Source: Cyanoderma ruficeps (Eukaryota > Chordata > Aves > Passeriformes > Timaliidae). From it: DNA of 64,000 bases. The stretch covers positions 12,298,026-12,362,025 of the forward strand of contig VZDJ01000594.1 of NCBI GenBank assembly GCA_008694505.1, given 5' to 3'. A model generated the notes under the pieces. The model worked only from the letters and a program-made list of their open reading frames with translations. It was not told the DNA's origin and did not search any database. Below are positions 1-14,300 of the stretch, piece after piece; the first letter of the stretch is position 1; every line of letters starts with the position of its first letter. A program made the position numbers and the translations under genes.

Positions 1-3000
1 GTAATTTGACAGAGTCATGTAACATTTATCAGCCTGATGAACTATGATGTTGACTTGAAAAACTTACAAAGTGTTGGAAGGTTTGAGAATGTAAGGACAG
101 AGTTTTTAAAGACTGTTCTTATAAAAATACAAAGCAGCAGTTCAAGATGAGTTTATAGCAAAATTAGGCTTTTGAGATAAGTATCTTAACACTTACAGCA
201 ATATCCACAAAGAGTAACCATAGTCTACAAAAGCTAATCTCTCTACACTTCCTTTACAGTTGACAGGGAGAGATAAGCATATTTAGAGAGTTTCAAGGCA
301 CTTAAATGCAAGTTTCCTGCTTTGAATGAACCTCTTCTTTCCAAGCAGTATCAAGAGCCTCTATTAGCTAACTCTTCATAGGCCCACTCCATTTCAAGTA
401 CACCAAAAAGATAAGACTGTAATTGGCCTCAAAGAGAAAAACATCTACTTTCCTTAACAAGATCTCTTTCCTCATCTAATTCGAGTTTTACAGAGCTGCT
501 CTATTTCCTGTATCTGTCATTGCCTCGGCAGCATCCAAAGCACTCAACAGCTCATTTCTCAATCTAAATGAAAAATTACTTTCCTGATACATCAAGCAAA
601 TCTTTCTTGAAAGTCATGATGCTTTCTTAAGATTTGTTCACGATTTTTAAACTTAAAAATTTTAAATTGAGGAAGGGTCACAGCAGCTGAAACTTGCAGA
701 CAGCCACCACAGTGACACCTTGCAAAATATGTTAGTGCTGCCAATTTTGCAAGAGAACATACTGGCTGCAAATTGACTGTTCATCCTCCTCTCTTATCCA
801 GGACCAGATTTTCTCACAAAGGTATGTCAAAAAGTAACAGAGACAGTTCACTGGGCTACATGTAACTGCATCACTGCCTCCAGGGCACTCTGGCTTTTTG
901 GAAATTCATCACCACCATCATGGTGGAAAGCCCCAGAGCACCACAACATGAACATTCCTTACCATTAGCTGAGCTATATGCTAAACAAACTGCTTAGTGC
1001 TATTCACATCATAAAAATGTTTAAGGCTAACTCAATATACTAAGATAACATTGGAGTGTTGACAAACACACACAGTAAAACACTTCTGTGATGTTTGTAA
1101 CTTTATCCTAATTTACTATCTTACATGAACTGTGTAGCTGCATAGAAGGTGTCTCAAACAAAATAGGTGTATGAAATTTTTAGACTCTAGAATCCCATGA
1201 AGCATGCACTACAGTGAGTGTCTACTAATGAGATTTAGGTGCTTCTGTGTCTCCTTCCAAAGATCTCAAGTGGTGCTCTTGACTCAGCACTTGTTGCAGC
1301 CATTTCGAGCCCTTGTGCTGAAGCTGTCATGAGTGGCACCAGTGTTAGTTTTACTCCAAACTTAAGACTAACAAGTCAAAATACTTGTGAAGAAGGGCTA
1401 AAGGAATTGAAAACAATTCCTCACTACAAATGCAACTCCTTGTGCTCTATCCAAGGTCCTACCAGAAGATAACTGTGTGGAGGGGATTTTGTCCAACAGA
1501 CAGTTCACAGCATATACCCTAAAAGAATACAGTTTACCTCTCATCCTTGTGACAGCATTCAAGAGCACCAGTTCAGCCAAAGAACTAATTGTAGACAGCA
1601 CAAACTTAATCCTACCAGCACTACTAACGCTAAAGATTCCTGCAACCTTCACTACTCTAAGAATGGGAGACCATGCTACAACCAGCAACAAATAAATGGA
1701 TTTTAAGAGAGTAAACCTATCACAAACCACTTCTATCAACACTATTCTATTAGCAAAAATACAGTACATTAGAAAAAAATGCAGTCTTCCAGTAGTTTCT
1801 CAGTATTGCTAACAACTGGAGCATAATTAAGGTACAAGAGTGATTACATACAAATCATCAGTCAGATACAGCTTTTGAGGACATACAGAAGAAAGCACCT
1901 CCTTAAACTCCAGTAACTAGTTCTGTCCTTTTCACTTAAGCTTCCAGTTTTGTGACTGTGATGGGCTGAAATACAAGAACTTTGGGAAATAAGCCATTTC
2001 TACACCTAGTTTTATTATCTACTTTCAGGTACTGAAACTGCAAAGCTTTGTTTTTCTTCAGTGTAAGAGTAATATTTGACAGAATCTTCCATCCAGAGCA
2101 AAGCTCAACTATTTCGGATTTGCAGCAGTTGAGAGTTTTAATCATGGCTGCAAATCACATCACCATTTCAAATCAAGTACCAAAAAAAATTAACACAAGG
2201 ATACATATGAGCCTTTTTGATAAATATGATCCACCTGGCATTTTGCTGTGACACCAGTAAGAACAGAATCTAAGTCTCCAAGGACATTTTTGTATCTTCA
2301 CCATGAAGACAGCTCAGTCTCAATTACTCTCCATCTTCCAAATTTTTCAAGGCATAAAGGAGAAAATGTCCTCAGTGAGCAGTCATTGTTATATACTATC
2401 TTACTCATTCCTCAAAGCACAGCTGTTCCTCAAAGCACAGATATTTCTACACGCTACTCAAGGCAGTGATACATTGAGGAAATCCAGAGTACAGTAATAC
2501 AGCTATGATTTTTTTCTCTGCTGCCTTGCTGTAATGTTTTCCTACTACAATGATACACCAGCACCTGGAGCTTCTGCCTAAAATGCATTTCCTGGCTCAC
2601 ACTCAATTCTTCCTCATTAAGTACCCCACGTGTTCTTCTCATCGTAATTCAAATTAGCTTTGTACATTCAGTCAGACAGTTCCTTCATTTTTTCTATCCT
2701 CAAAACAAATATAAAATGCAAAAAAAAAATCCATAATACGTTAACATGGAACATTTATGTAGATAAGACATTCATGAGCCATTCAGATTTTCAACACAGC
2801 ACAGAAAAAACACCCCTGAATCTATCTCCAATTCAAGAATAAAACATGCAACAACAAATAGCAAGGAATTGAACCAGGGAGCCACAGCTATGGACAGTCT
2901 CAGACCTCTTACACTTGGAACTGTACAGAAAGATCAACAACACCACCAAGAAGACAGCTAAGTGTGCAATTAAATTAATACACACTAATGGAAACTGAGA

Positions 3001-6000
3001 AAACCGTGTACATGCACAGGTAATACACAGTATGCAAAATCTAAATATTCTTTCACATGATTGTGCAGCATTTGTTGTAGCCAGCACGACTCACTGCGTA
3101 GGTCTAAATGGACAAATTTGTAAGTTTTTACTCATATGCAGTAGGCACTGTGTTTTAAACTGGATGACTCACAGAGGCTAAAACACCAAGACATTGCAAA
3201 GCTATCAAGTGCAGAAACTCTTCGTCACTTCACATTTTGGTAATAATCTTTAGCTCCCTGTGAATCAAAAAAAAATCGTAATTCAACCCAAACCCTCAAA
3301 ATAACATTTAAACCAAAATGTTAAAATACAAACCTAGGTTTGTCAAAACACTCCAGCATTAAATACAAAGACACAAAGACAAGATATTGTCATAAGGTTT
3401 CCTTCCTGCACTTGCACTAGCACAGCCCTTAGCAGCGGGGACCAGATTATGAGGACATCTATGATCCTTCATTATTATACTTTTCCCTCAAGTGATAAAA
3501 ATGTAAAAACCCTCATAAACACATGTAAGAGAAAGGATTACTATGTCTGTCCCCACTTCTAAACATCCACTTTAAGACAACTGTTCCGGTGCTAAGGTTG
3601 CATTTCTGTCAAGAGAGCAGTCCTGCTTGTCTACAGTAACTGCTGTTGTCCAGCTGAACCTTCATGACAAGCAGGAGATCTGGAGCCAACACATGATCCA
3701 GCTGAAAAGATTTCACATTTTAGTTAATAATCGGCCTATCTAACTGGTCTCACATTTCTACAGTATCAATGCCAACACAAAGAAAGGAGCAAGAACTCAT
3801 GCTGGAATCAACCCTCTTGGCCACTGCACAGATCCAGATCTTTTTAAAAAGAAGACGTTTAATGCAGGGATTTCAGGAAATTACACAATAATAAGTGTCA
3901 CACATAACAAATAAACTACAAATAATGGACATACAGGATAGAGCAGGGAAGAGCAGATATGGCTCTCCAAAAAGAGATCCTCACTTTCAAATCTTGATGT
4001 CTTCTGTGTATATGCATAAAGAACTGATCTCACTCAGTATCATGGTCTATTTGGATTTATGATGCTGGAAAAGTCTTGCCAAAGGCCTTCTTGCAGTCAC
4101 AGCATAAGAAAGATCTACCCTTGCATGAATAAATTGGTTAAAATATAGAAGACATAGGACAGACATAGCTGTTTTCATAAAGAAGGAAGACACCACTGGG
4201 CCTCCACAACAGTTGCTCAATATATTCTAAATTATCCAAGAAACAGGAACTTTCTGAAACTCCGATTATTTGGGAGAGCAAGGAGAGGACTGACTACAGT
4301 AGAGGTGGTGGTCAATCAAAGGCATAGAAAGGGTTCTACAGGGGAAAAGAAATAGGCAAGCTAGGACTCTGGTTGCAATAACATTTGGGTGTGGAAAGAA
4401 GATGATAAAGGTCTACAAAACTGTACAAGGAACAGAGAGGTGTATTATTATAATACACAGAGAATTTCCACTCTCCTCCGAAAGAAAGGTAGGGCCAAAA
4501 AATTCAGTAAAAATGTTTACAAAGTCAAAAAAGAGGAGTTTTTAATAGAACCACTAACAGACCTACAGAATTTTTTTTACAAAAAGATATTTGGATAACA
4601 GACATTTATTTAGCTGCATGCAAAAGTCTAAGAAAAAAATTCAAACATTACTGGCTACACAAAAATGATACCAGATTTAGAATCAACCTTTATGAAAAAC
4701 AGGGACTGAAAGAATATTCAAGCTAAGAATGCTGACACTGTTCTCACTCCTCCATAAGCATTCATTCATGCTCATCATTGAGGGAAGAATACTGGATTAT
4801 ATTTTGTTTGATTCTATCACTGATTAAGACTTTACCTAAAACTTGCCAGACAGCTCACCAACAACATATAAATTTTCTTTTGAAAGTCTCATTCGGTATT
4901 CATGCTAGTGCCAGTATCACAGACACAGAAGCACAACAGATATTCCATGAAGGAACTTGCTGCAGCAAGGCATCCGTTAAGTCAGTCATTAAGGAGTCAT
5001 TACATTATCCACGTCAGCCCTGCCTGAAGTTACTGTGCTTACTGCTACCAGCAGCGCAAAAAGCTCTTTTCTAAACCCAACGTTACACCAGGACAGTTAT
5101 CATCAAGCCATTATGGAAAAAAACCCCACAATTCCCATGGGGGTTTGCTACTCTAATTCATTTTTAAAATGAAGTCTTATGGTGAAGTTACAAAAATTGT
5201 AGCACTGTTAAAAACACACATAGCCACAGACAGCGTGACAAAACAACAATTAAATACAGATTGAATGTTACCAGGTTTTAGTCACTGCATTAATAAAATA
5301 TTTAAGGTGACAAATCTCATGCTGTTCAATAGAATGCTGTATTTTTTTTTAGATTTTCTTTGGAAGTTTAATTTCTGCTTGTGTCAGTATTTTAGCTCTC
5401 TGTTCTCTTTTTTTATTATTATAAATTCAAACAGTCTGATCCAGATTTTTCCAGTTTTCAAATGCTTGTTCAAAGATGAGACTGTAGTTACTTCTGGTAA
5501 CATGGCATTTAAACTGTCAGCATCTACAGACCTCTTATCTAAATTATTTTTAAATAATTTTAAGGACAGGTAAGATGTAATCAACACAGTCTGTTTGAAT
5601 ACTTCTTCCAGCAAGAAACTAAGAAAGGTCTTCATTAGTAATTATTATTGGTGTCCATTTAAATTTTTGTGAAGAACACATTGCAGAAGGAATTGCAAAA
5701 TTTGTCCCATCTGTGATCTAGCCTCAAAAATTATGGATAAAATCATTTACATAAGTCTGATAAGGTGGAGTAAAACCAGGGAACATGCTGAACACATCTG
5801 TTCCATAGCTGACTCTGCAATTCTTCCAATAAAGCGTGCCTATAGGATTAAAATTTCTTCTGCTACGTCGCTGGACCATATGACATCTCAAAATGGCAAA
5901 AGGCTTGTTCAGGTAGTTACACTGACAGATGTTACCTCAGCAATATAATTTACCTCAAAAGACAGCACAAGCATAAAACAGACCAGTAAGGACACACTTG

Positions 6001-6690
6001 TGCCAACAGAAGCTGCATCTAACCCTAACAGAACTCGTCCTTAATCAAAGTTCCTGTTGTAGAGCAGGCTTGTGTCCAAAAGCCACAGGGATTGCACGTG
6101 CTGGGAAAGAGATATGGAAGAGCAGCAAGTGCATGCTCTGCTAAGTCTAAAAGTGCTTAATAGAAGAAAACTAACCCAAAATAAAGACTGAATTTAATAC
6201 AATATAAGCTTATATTCCCTGGAAAGGTAACTCCGATTCATATATATGGAGACAGCTGATACAACAAACACTATCACGAGCTCCTGTGTTAGCAAAGGCA
6301 GGAATCCCTGCAGGAACCTGATGCTGTTGGCAAGAAAAGAAAAAAGCCCCAACAACAAAACAAAAACAAAACCCAGCCATACCTGCATGCACACACCCTA
6401 GAATGACATTTTAATAAGGCTGTCATGTTACTTCTGCTACTTGCAGAGTAACTTAATTACTCTGTTGTTCAAAAACTGTCTGTAGAACTTTGAAAAAGAT
6501 ATAGACAAATCAGTGCACAGTGACACTGAACAACAAAAAATCCTGTTTGCACAGTTTAGTAAAGAGAAGTCTAAAATAAAAAGAGACAGAGGAAGTCTCC
6601 ATGTATGCAAACACTTAGTGAAAAGAGCACAGAAACCATTATCCTGCATGAGTAATAAGAGTTGGATGAGAATTAACTAGCTTAACTAGC
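1..6690. other. Non-coding stretch, no exon recognised
   Basis: AT-rich sequence on both strands. The open frames here are short, have no family resemblance and are not bounded by convincing splice sites. By vertebrate synteny the next gene beyond PECR on this side should be MREG on the minus strand, so this may be MREG intron or intergenic DNA. No melanoregulin-like exon could be recognised. Confidence 0.6.
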
Positions 6691-6699
6691 ACCAAGACA

Positions 6700-6892
6700 G
6701 AGTTAAATGTTAAGAAAAGCCTCCTAACAACAACAGCAGTCATGTACCAGCTATAAATAGACCAGTGAAGAGGTGTGGTATTCCCCTCTTCTGAGGTTTT
6801 TAAGAGAAGATCAGACAAATGTCTGTCACACATGATTTCAGCATATTTCCTTGTGCCTCTGGTGGGGGCTGACCTCGTGAAATCCCTTCCCT
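6700..6892 (+). repeat. Degraded CR1 LINE 3' end fragment
   Basis: The plus strand follows the remembered order of the avian CR1 3' region. A 'gaggt-gtgg-attcccc' block comes first, then 'ctgaggtttttaagag' followed by 'gatcagacaaatgtctgtca', and finally a 'ggggctgacctcgtgaaatcc' segment matching the usual 'ggctggac-gacctc-gaggtccc' end. It is heavily diverged and lacks the terminal microsatellite, so it is an old 5'-truncated copy. Its limits are approximate, and similarity may extend some 50 bp further left. Confidence 0.72.
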
Positions 6893-9800
6893 TCTTACAC
6901 ATCCATCATCTCTTCCTTCATCCAAATGAGAAATGTTCATCAGTGTTACCATACCTGAGCTTCAGAAATAGTCTTTCCAATACAAACATCTGAAGCATAT
7001 GAATTTTATTACATTGCTGTTGTCAGATTGTTAGTGTGCTTGCCACAAATCATCTCAGGAAAACAAAAAGCAACTTTTACTGCTGCAGATAATCCACAAA
7101 AACGGACAAATGATGACTGGAAATACAGGAAGAGAAGCAAGTGAGAAAGATATTGTGAAGGATTCAAAGAAAAACAAAAGCTGAAAACAAAGTTACAGCA
7201 AAGACAAAATACTTTAGCCTAAAGAAAACTATTTTCCTCTCACATGAAAAACTGAGTTAAAGTTTCCTGGTATATCTTAAAAAATATGCAATAATTTGAG
7301 ATACAGAAGTACACATAAGTAAGACTTCACAAATGAATGGGACAAAGACATGTCTCTACAGGCCTTCCTGCATTACCCATCTCCAGCTGCTGGTTTTTAA
7401 AGGACAATGCAGATACTTCTGCTTTGGCCTCGCTCAAGTAAGTCCAAATTCAAATACCCTCATCAACCTGTGCCCCAAACTATGCCCCGTGTATTTGTGG
7501 ATCAGGTATCTCCAGTGCAGTGGTTCCCATTTCCCAGGGGAATCCCTGCAATATCACAATACAGAACTCCATCTTTCCTTTTCTCATTGTCACCAATCTT
7601 CCTAGAGCTCCTAAAAGATTACATTTAAGATGAATACATTAAAACATCCCAGAAAACCCTGCAAATAAGCATGGTTAGTCTAAGAAAAAGGGTTTACATA
7701 GATCCATAAACTTCATTTGTCATATTATTAAATCAAGATGTCATGCCGAGATCCAGAAGTGAGAAGTGAATCACAAATAACATGCTGAATTCTGAACATG
7801 TTCCCATGTTACTCTGCAAGCTGTGTGCAATTACAGCATGCATGATCTATTTTGACTTTTGCACTACAAAATACCAAAATATTAAAATAGCAAAAGAAGT
7901 ATTTCTTCCTAAAGAGATTTTTCTTTCTTCTCATAGAAAAATCAGTGTGTTTAACAGAAGCCACTCTTTTTTTTTAAGTTTAATACAGTCAGTTCTACTT
8001 CACAATTTTAAAAGTTTGCATTTAGAAATTACACTTTCAGGACAGCAAATCTGATAGTTTGCCTAATCAGATAAACCTAGAGTCACTAGGCAATATAACA
8101 TATTTGCCTTAGTTTGTCATGTATATGAAAACACATGACATTTTCTGCAAATGTATCTAAGATGCACTTAACTACATCAATCAGTCAAATTTTCATCATT
8201 CATTTATTTTTCTCCAAAAAGTCTAAACAAAGGACAATGTTAGTTGTATGAAACATCTAAGAAGATACTACTAGAAAATATGTTCATTACTCCAAACTAA
8301 ATGGGTACCTCTCCATAGATCAGAACACCACTGGCTGTGTGCTGTGGAAGAGGGGGAACAAATGAAAGAAATCAATTTATGATCATTCTCAGGCTGCATT
8401 TTATAGGAAAACATAAACCTTCAGAGAGCCACTGAACAACCTGTCACAAAACCAGATTGCTCATTACTTTTGAGACTCAGTTTGCTGAGGTAAAAAGTCA
8501 GCCTACAGTTAATAAGAAAGAAAAAGAATATAAAACTTTTGATTGCCAAGATTTCAAAGCTTCTCTCTCTCTTTCTCCAGAGTTCTCTGCAGATACTTAT
8601 CATTAACGATAAGGTTTTAAAAACCGGTAATTCTGATTAGTACCCAAATATGAATAACTTAGTCTAGGAAATGATCAGGAAAAAATGTAACTGTGCACTA
8701 AAGTTACAGCTTGACCAACTTGCTCGCTTTTTGCGGAGAAAACTTTATAATACAACAATCTCTCCTGCATTTAGCATCATTAGACTTTAAATTTCACAAG
8801 CCTGTGTGCTGACTAGACTTCCCAACATCATAGCAAAGAACCACTGACACACCTATGACCAAAATTGAAAGGTTATTAATTTTTACCATAATTAGTTTTA
8901 TCAACATAAAGCAAAAACACAACAGCTTGTCCACTGATATGAAACAATAACATAATGCTCTTTCACCACATCAATAAATTGTCACTGCTCTCTACCTAAC
9001 AACATTTACTATAAAACCCCTAAGGTTACCAAGCTATCTTGAAAAAAAAAAGGGTTCCTCTGACAGTTCAGAAATCTCAGCAGGCCAAGGAAAGCAATGC
9101 AAAAACTTCTGTTTTCTTCACCTCAGTCTTCTATTAGTGCCAGGTAAACCACCTGTTCAAACACTAGCACAGAGTTCATCATGGCAAACTCTGCAGAGAT
9201 TTTTCTTCTCAAGCAATGAGTCAATCTGACAAATGTTATCTTCCTACTCTTCTTTATCAACATACACTAAAACCTTGGGGAAAAATCAAATTAATTGTAT
9301 AGAGCTTTGCTACCTGAATCAAATCTGGGTTCAACACATATTGGTGGCAGTCATGATAGAACACACAGTGTAAAGGAAACAAGAATTACATCAAGTTCTG
9401 ATTTTTAACTAGATTTCAGAGGAAATTAGTTAATTACAAAGTCACTGTAAGGAAAGGTATAGATGAAAGCAGGAAAAAACAGCAACGAAAAAGAAATATT
9501 CTAAGATTTTTCAGCGTGGCAAAAATACTAGCTCATCAATGTCCCTTCCCTTAAAAAAATCCACAGGGAACTCGACAGGAAAGAACACTTTCTAGGGTAT
9601 TACTAGGGTTAGTAAGTGCTTTGCCACAACAGAGCCCAAGATGTAGTGCAAGACAAGCCTGTAGCCATTCACCCATTCACTCTGCTAATACGTCTCTCCC
9701 CTATACACAGCAGTACAATTCCAAAGGCCTCCAAAGCTCTGCAATGTGCTGCATTGTTTAAAGAAAAGAAACGTTGTAGTTGAGAGATATTTTCTGCACG

Positions 9801-10300
9801 GACTAGAAATCCCCCTTATTTCAAGGCAGACTTCTATTATCTTTTACCACCCTCTTAGAGGACACTGCATGATACAATACAGCTTCGAAGTGCTCAGCTA
9901 ATTTAACACTTTTATCTTCAGTACTGCCACAGCCAAAAACTAAAAGCATATTTGTGAAGCAAGAGAAACCAAAGGGAAAGGGAAAAATAATAAAAAGGGA
10001 AAAAAAACCCCGACCTTGTGGGCGCTGCAATGCACTTCAAAAGCAACACGGGAATAAATAATCCAACATTCACTTTTTCCCCTGACAAAAACATCTCGCA
10101 GAATCTGACCTACATACCCAATTCACAGCACTACCCACTGCAGAGCAATTCAAAGACGAGAAACCAGAGCATCAGCAAGCAACCACGGGAAGGTTTAGGG
10201 TGACATAGAAATATTCGTCAGGCACGTAAAACACTTAAGATGCTGCAGCGGCAATGTAAGTAAGCAACATTAGCGTGTGTCTGCCGGCACCGCAAACAAC
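6893..10300. other. Non-coding stretch, no exon recognised
   Basis: AT-rich sequence without a credible exon, RNA gene or recognisable transposon. If the CpG island to the right promotes a minus-strand transcript, this would be its first intron. Confidence 0.55.
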
Positions 10301-10309
10301 TACATCGCC

Positions 10310-11390
10310 GCGTAGCCACACCTGCACCGGGCCGGGTCCGTGCTGCCCCCAGCCCAGGCACCTCCGGAACGCCGGGGCCGCCCCGGGGCCCCCTGAGGCA
10401 CCCGGGCAAACCCGCCCCGGGGTTCCCCCGCACTCGGGCCGCCCCCCGCCCGCCTCTCCCCGCGCACTGACCTATGTCACGGCGGAGGCCGGGCGGCCGC
10501 CGGGGACACCCCGCGCTTCCCGGCGGCAGCGGGCGCAGCCCCGGCTGGGCGGGCGGCGCGGAAGAAGCGGCCAGGATTCCGGAGCGGAGCCCACCCCCCC
10601 GGGGGAGGGGGGGAAGGGGCCCGGGGCCTGCCCGCGCCGGGGCACGGCGGGGACGGTGACAGGCGGCGCCGAGGCCGGCGCGGAAGGAGCGACGCGACTC
10701 GGCAGGAGGAGTGGAGCGGGGCAGGTGACTCGGAGCGCTGCGACCGCTGCGGGGCCGGGCCGCGCCGGGCCGGGGGTCGCGTCGGGCGTGAAGCGCCGCG
10801 GCTGCCGCTGCTGCCGCCCGCGAGCTCCGCCCCGTGCGCGCCGGGCCCCGTGACGGGGCGGGAGCTTGAGGCGTCACCGCGCGGCGGCGTCACCGCGACG
10901 GGGCGGCGCGCGCCCGGGGGCTGCGGAGGCGCGTGCGCGCCGGGTGTCAGACAGGGGTTCGAGTCCCTTCCGGGACCCTCCGCGGCACTCCCGGGCCGAC
11001 GGCACCGGGGCCGTGTGGTTCCTGCCGCTGCCGCAGCGCCGTCTGGAGCGGCTGCCAGTCCCGGACAGGCGAGCGTAAGAGAAGCCCAGCCTAGTGCCGT
11101 TCTGCGGCTGCGGGATCGGCGCCGTGCGGGGGCGGAATGGGAAGGTGCACTGCTGTACAATCATTGTCACTGCTCACTGCAACAAATCCCCCGCCTCTGC
11201 CAGGCCCGCGACCGCAGCCCAGCGCAGGACGCGCTGCCTTGAGTTGCCTCTTACAGGGGCTGTGCACGCTTTTAGGACTGTTTAGAACGGCACTCTGCCG
11301 CCTTCAAGTCGCCCAATTGTCCCGGTACAGAGTGACCGCTCGCTGCAGGAGGCGCCTGCTTCCCGCAGGAAGTCAATACATGCAGGGAAG
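10310..11390. promoter_or_regulatory. CpG island, unassigned promoter
   Basis: About 1 kb of very GC- and CpG-rich sequence set abruptly in AT-rich DNA, the hallmark of a vertebrate housekeeping-type promoter. An NRF1-like palindromic element is present near 10928-10939 (11 of 12 consensus positions) and several Sp1-type GC boxes are visible. Long open frames cross it in most frames on both strands, which is expected from GC richness and stop-codon scarcity; none resembles a known protein. Its position, about 6 kb beyond the 3' end of PECR, suggests the promoter of the next minus-strand gene, MREG in the conserved vertebrate order. The cysteine-rich melanoregulin N-terminus is not encoded here, so the gene assignment is open. 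Confidence 0.8.
10472..10760 (-). other. Possible non-coding first exon of a minus-strand transcript
   Basis: On the minus strand a candidate 5' splice site (ACATAG then gtcagt) gives an exon ending at 10472. There is no minus-strand ATG in the GC-rich core just upstream of it, so such an exon would be 5' UTR. Its upstream limit is a guess. The +3 C makes the donor only moderately good. A competing plus-strand donor-like site (gcgagc then gtaaga, near 11071) means the transcription direction is not settled. MREG is the syntenic candidate. Confidence 0.3.
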
Positions 11391-11399
11391 AAGGATGCT

Positions 11400-14300
11400 G
11401 CCCTCAATTAATCAGCGAGGAAGCAGTCCCTGATACGTAGCAGGACAGCTATGACAGCTACCCTTGCAGTCCTAAGTAGCCGATGACTACAATAATAGTA
11501 TGGCAATGTAATTAGTTTTGTACAGATTTAACAGTAACCTTACAGGCATGAACCAGTGTGTGTGAGATGCACAAATGACCTGTGCGTGTTTAGCGGACGG
11601 CCTTTGAGGCACTGCCCGTATGTCCACAGAGAGCTGTACAGAAAGAGCAGGGACCTGTGCTGGGGCACCTGATTGCACAACTCAGTAATCCCCACCGAGC
11701 TGCTGCTCACATGCTGCCTTCTGGGCATGTGGTAAGAGGTATTTAACGTGTAAGACATCAAGAGGTTTCCAAATCCTGGACAGCCCCTCAAAATCAACTC
11801 AAAGTAAGGGTTGGGGGGCTACTTTGGTCACCCTTAGCAAACTTGTTAAATAATACTTGAACAGAAGTTTAAGATTTACGTATCAATTTCCAGTGGGAAC
11901 CACACATGCTCATAAGTAATTTCCCATCAAGGACCAAACCTGATTATTCTGAGATCTTCAACCAAAATAGGTTGCAGAGAATAATAAAAGCAAATACTAT
12001 CATATTTTTTAAAGACACTGAAGGAGACAGTGTTAAAGACCAACTGATGAAGCACATCCAAGAAAGGCACAAGGCACTGAATCACTGATTCTAGAGTCAT
12101 CATGCAGGAAACATAGTCATCTCAAAGCTAAGACACTTTGCTCCAGACTTGGGTAAATTGCCAGTGGTGTTCATGAGACACTTGTCATGACACTTGTCAG
12201 GAAGTTTAAAAGGTGACCTTCTCTGCCAAACAATAGGGAAACAGCCAAGAAAATGCTGATGTGTGATGCTCCTGCACCATCAAGCAAAATCAATGAGCCA
12301 CAGCTGCTTACACAGCTTTGAAAACACTTCCAGTGTTTCCCCTGCCTTAATGTTCCATTTCGTGGCCATTTGTCAGCTTTAGCATCTTGTAACTGGATTT
12401 AACTGATGGAGTAGTGGTTAGGGAATAGTAGGTTTTGAAGTCAAACTTCTTTCACTACAGAAGAAGTCAGCAAGGATTGTGGAGAATCATCCCACATTGC
12501 TCTGCCCAATGTGATGCTTTGTGTTGCTGCACAAAGCCTGCCCAGCACAGGACACCACCCCCCAGAGCGCCTTGCAGAGATGATGAGCATCCTGACAGGC
12601 ATCGGTGCTATCATGCCAGAATCCTGAAATCAGAGCATCATCAGTACCAGGAGCAAGATAAACAGCTAAATATTGACTTGGAGATAAAAAATACCTATCA
12701 ACACCAAGGACCAACACTTATTACACTGGCTTACACTGTGCTCAGCCCAAACCCAGGGGCATGGTTCTGGGATCATGTGTCATGCTACCAGAGCAAAATA
12801 AATCTTACAGGTACAGTGTAATTGCTGATATGAAAAATAACAAAAAATAGCTGACAGGAGTTGAAATAAAGTATATTAGTTATTTATCCATTCACTTCAA
12901 ACCCTGTACTGGTGACAGAATTTGGGGGGTGTGAGGGTGAAAATTATTATAGAGTAAGCACATCTCAGGATGGTGTACTCAAGCAATTGACTGAAATCTG
13001 GCAGAATGGCTCTCCCTGAATTCCAAAATCAATACCTCATTGCAATGAGAGGTTCTCACCTCCTACCTGTACTGCTTGAGGCTAACAAGTGCCTGTATTA
13101 GTTAACACTAGAGCCACAGCTTCTAAACACTCTACAAAGGAACAAACCAGCCCCTTTTCAGAGCCATGCCATCATTCTCCTTTTTCTCCAAAGTTTGTTT
13201 GCTCTCCACCACTCCTTCCCATAGATGGCACCGTATTACCACATTTTTAATGACATCCAGAAAAGGGTAGGTTAGTGATTAATTTAATATATATTTAATC
13301 AAATGAGGGGTTAACTGACAAAGGAACAAGCTGCTGGAGACAGAGCAGATAACCTGAGCCAAAATGGCTTCTTCTGGGAACTGCAGTAGGGTAAAGCTTG
13401 TGATGCCGGGACGTTATAACATGATCCAGAGTCTTTCCTCTCCATCAGGAGGGCCAACAGTCTGTTTATAAACTTAAATCCAGCTCACATGCATTGAGCA
13501 AACAGCAGTATTGTTTCAAACTGTTGCTAGTCATGTCTGCTGTGCTCCTGTGCCTTCCCACGACAGAAGGAAACAAGTGCCTGCACCTCAGTACTTCCAC
13601 CCAATACAAATGCATCATCACCGTAAGGCTTATGCGAAAAGAAAGGAAGAGCAAATATTTTGGGGAGGACAGTCCTATACCATTGCTGAAAGATTCATAA
13701 GTGATCTTGGGCAGCAATACTGATAGCTTTGTCTGCTCCAACCCCATCACTGAAGTTTATGAAGCAACTCATTTACCCTTAGGACTCAGCCATATTCAGT
13801 AACCCAGAATACAGACACTGTTGACTTTACTAATAAGACAATTCCCCTAACATCTGCAGCACTCAGCCATTTAACACAAGGCTGCTATTTGAGATGGCAA
13901 GGGGAAACTGGGAAATGCCAATTAGAAGTATATGAAATTACACTGTCTTGCAAAGAGCACACTTTCTTAAAGATTATAGGGGATATGCCGTGTGACTGTT
14001 CAGAAGACTAAGCACAGCCATAAATGCTTGTAACAAGCAATGGTAGCTTCATATTTGTTCATTTACATCATAAAGCAGACAAGGGACCTTACTGCAGTGT
14101 GACACTGCACAGACTATTCTCCCTTCAGCAAACAAGACAAGTGTTAATCTTTAAAGAATGAAGATTTTTACAACACAGACTTCATTTTACACTAAGTAAA
14201 CCCACTGAATAATCAGACTTCACTTTATGATAAGTAAATACCCCAAATGAGCAATATTCTGCTTTACACAAAGAGATCTGAAAACGTAAGGCAAGTGAAG

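Noticed and set aside
10956..10966. Perfect tRNA B-box (ggttcgagtcc) with a plausible T-arm
   Set aside because: No matching acceptor stem, A box or cloverleaf lies upstream; it sits inside the CpG island and is most likely chance in GC-rich DNA.
10218..11242. Long open reading frames on both strands across the first CpG island
   Set aside because: Stops are rare in such GC-rich sequence. The peptides are Arg/Pro/Gly/Ala-rich, several need a GTG start, and none resembles a known protein.
12435..12821. Open frames on both strands in a slightly GC-richer patch (128 and 76 codons)
   Set aside because: No recognisable domain, no splice-site framing and no neighbouring exon; probably chance.
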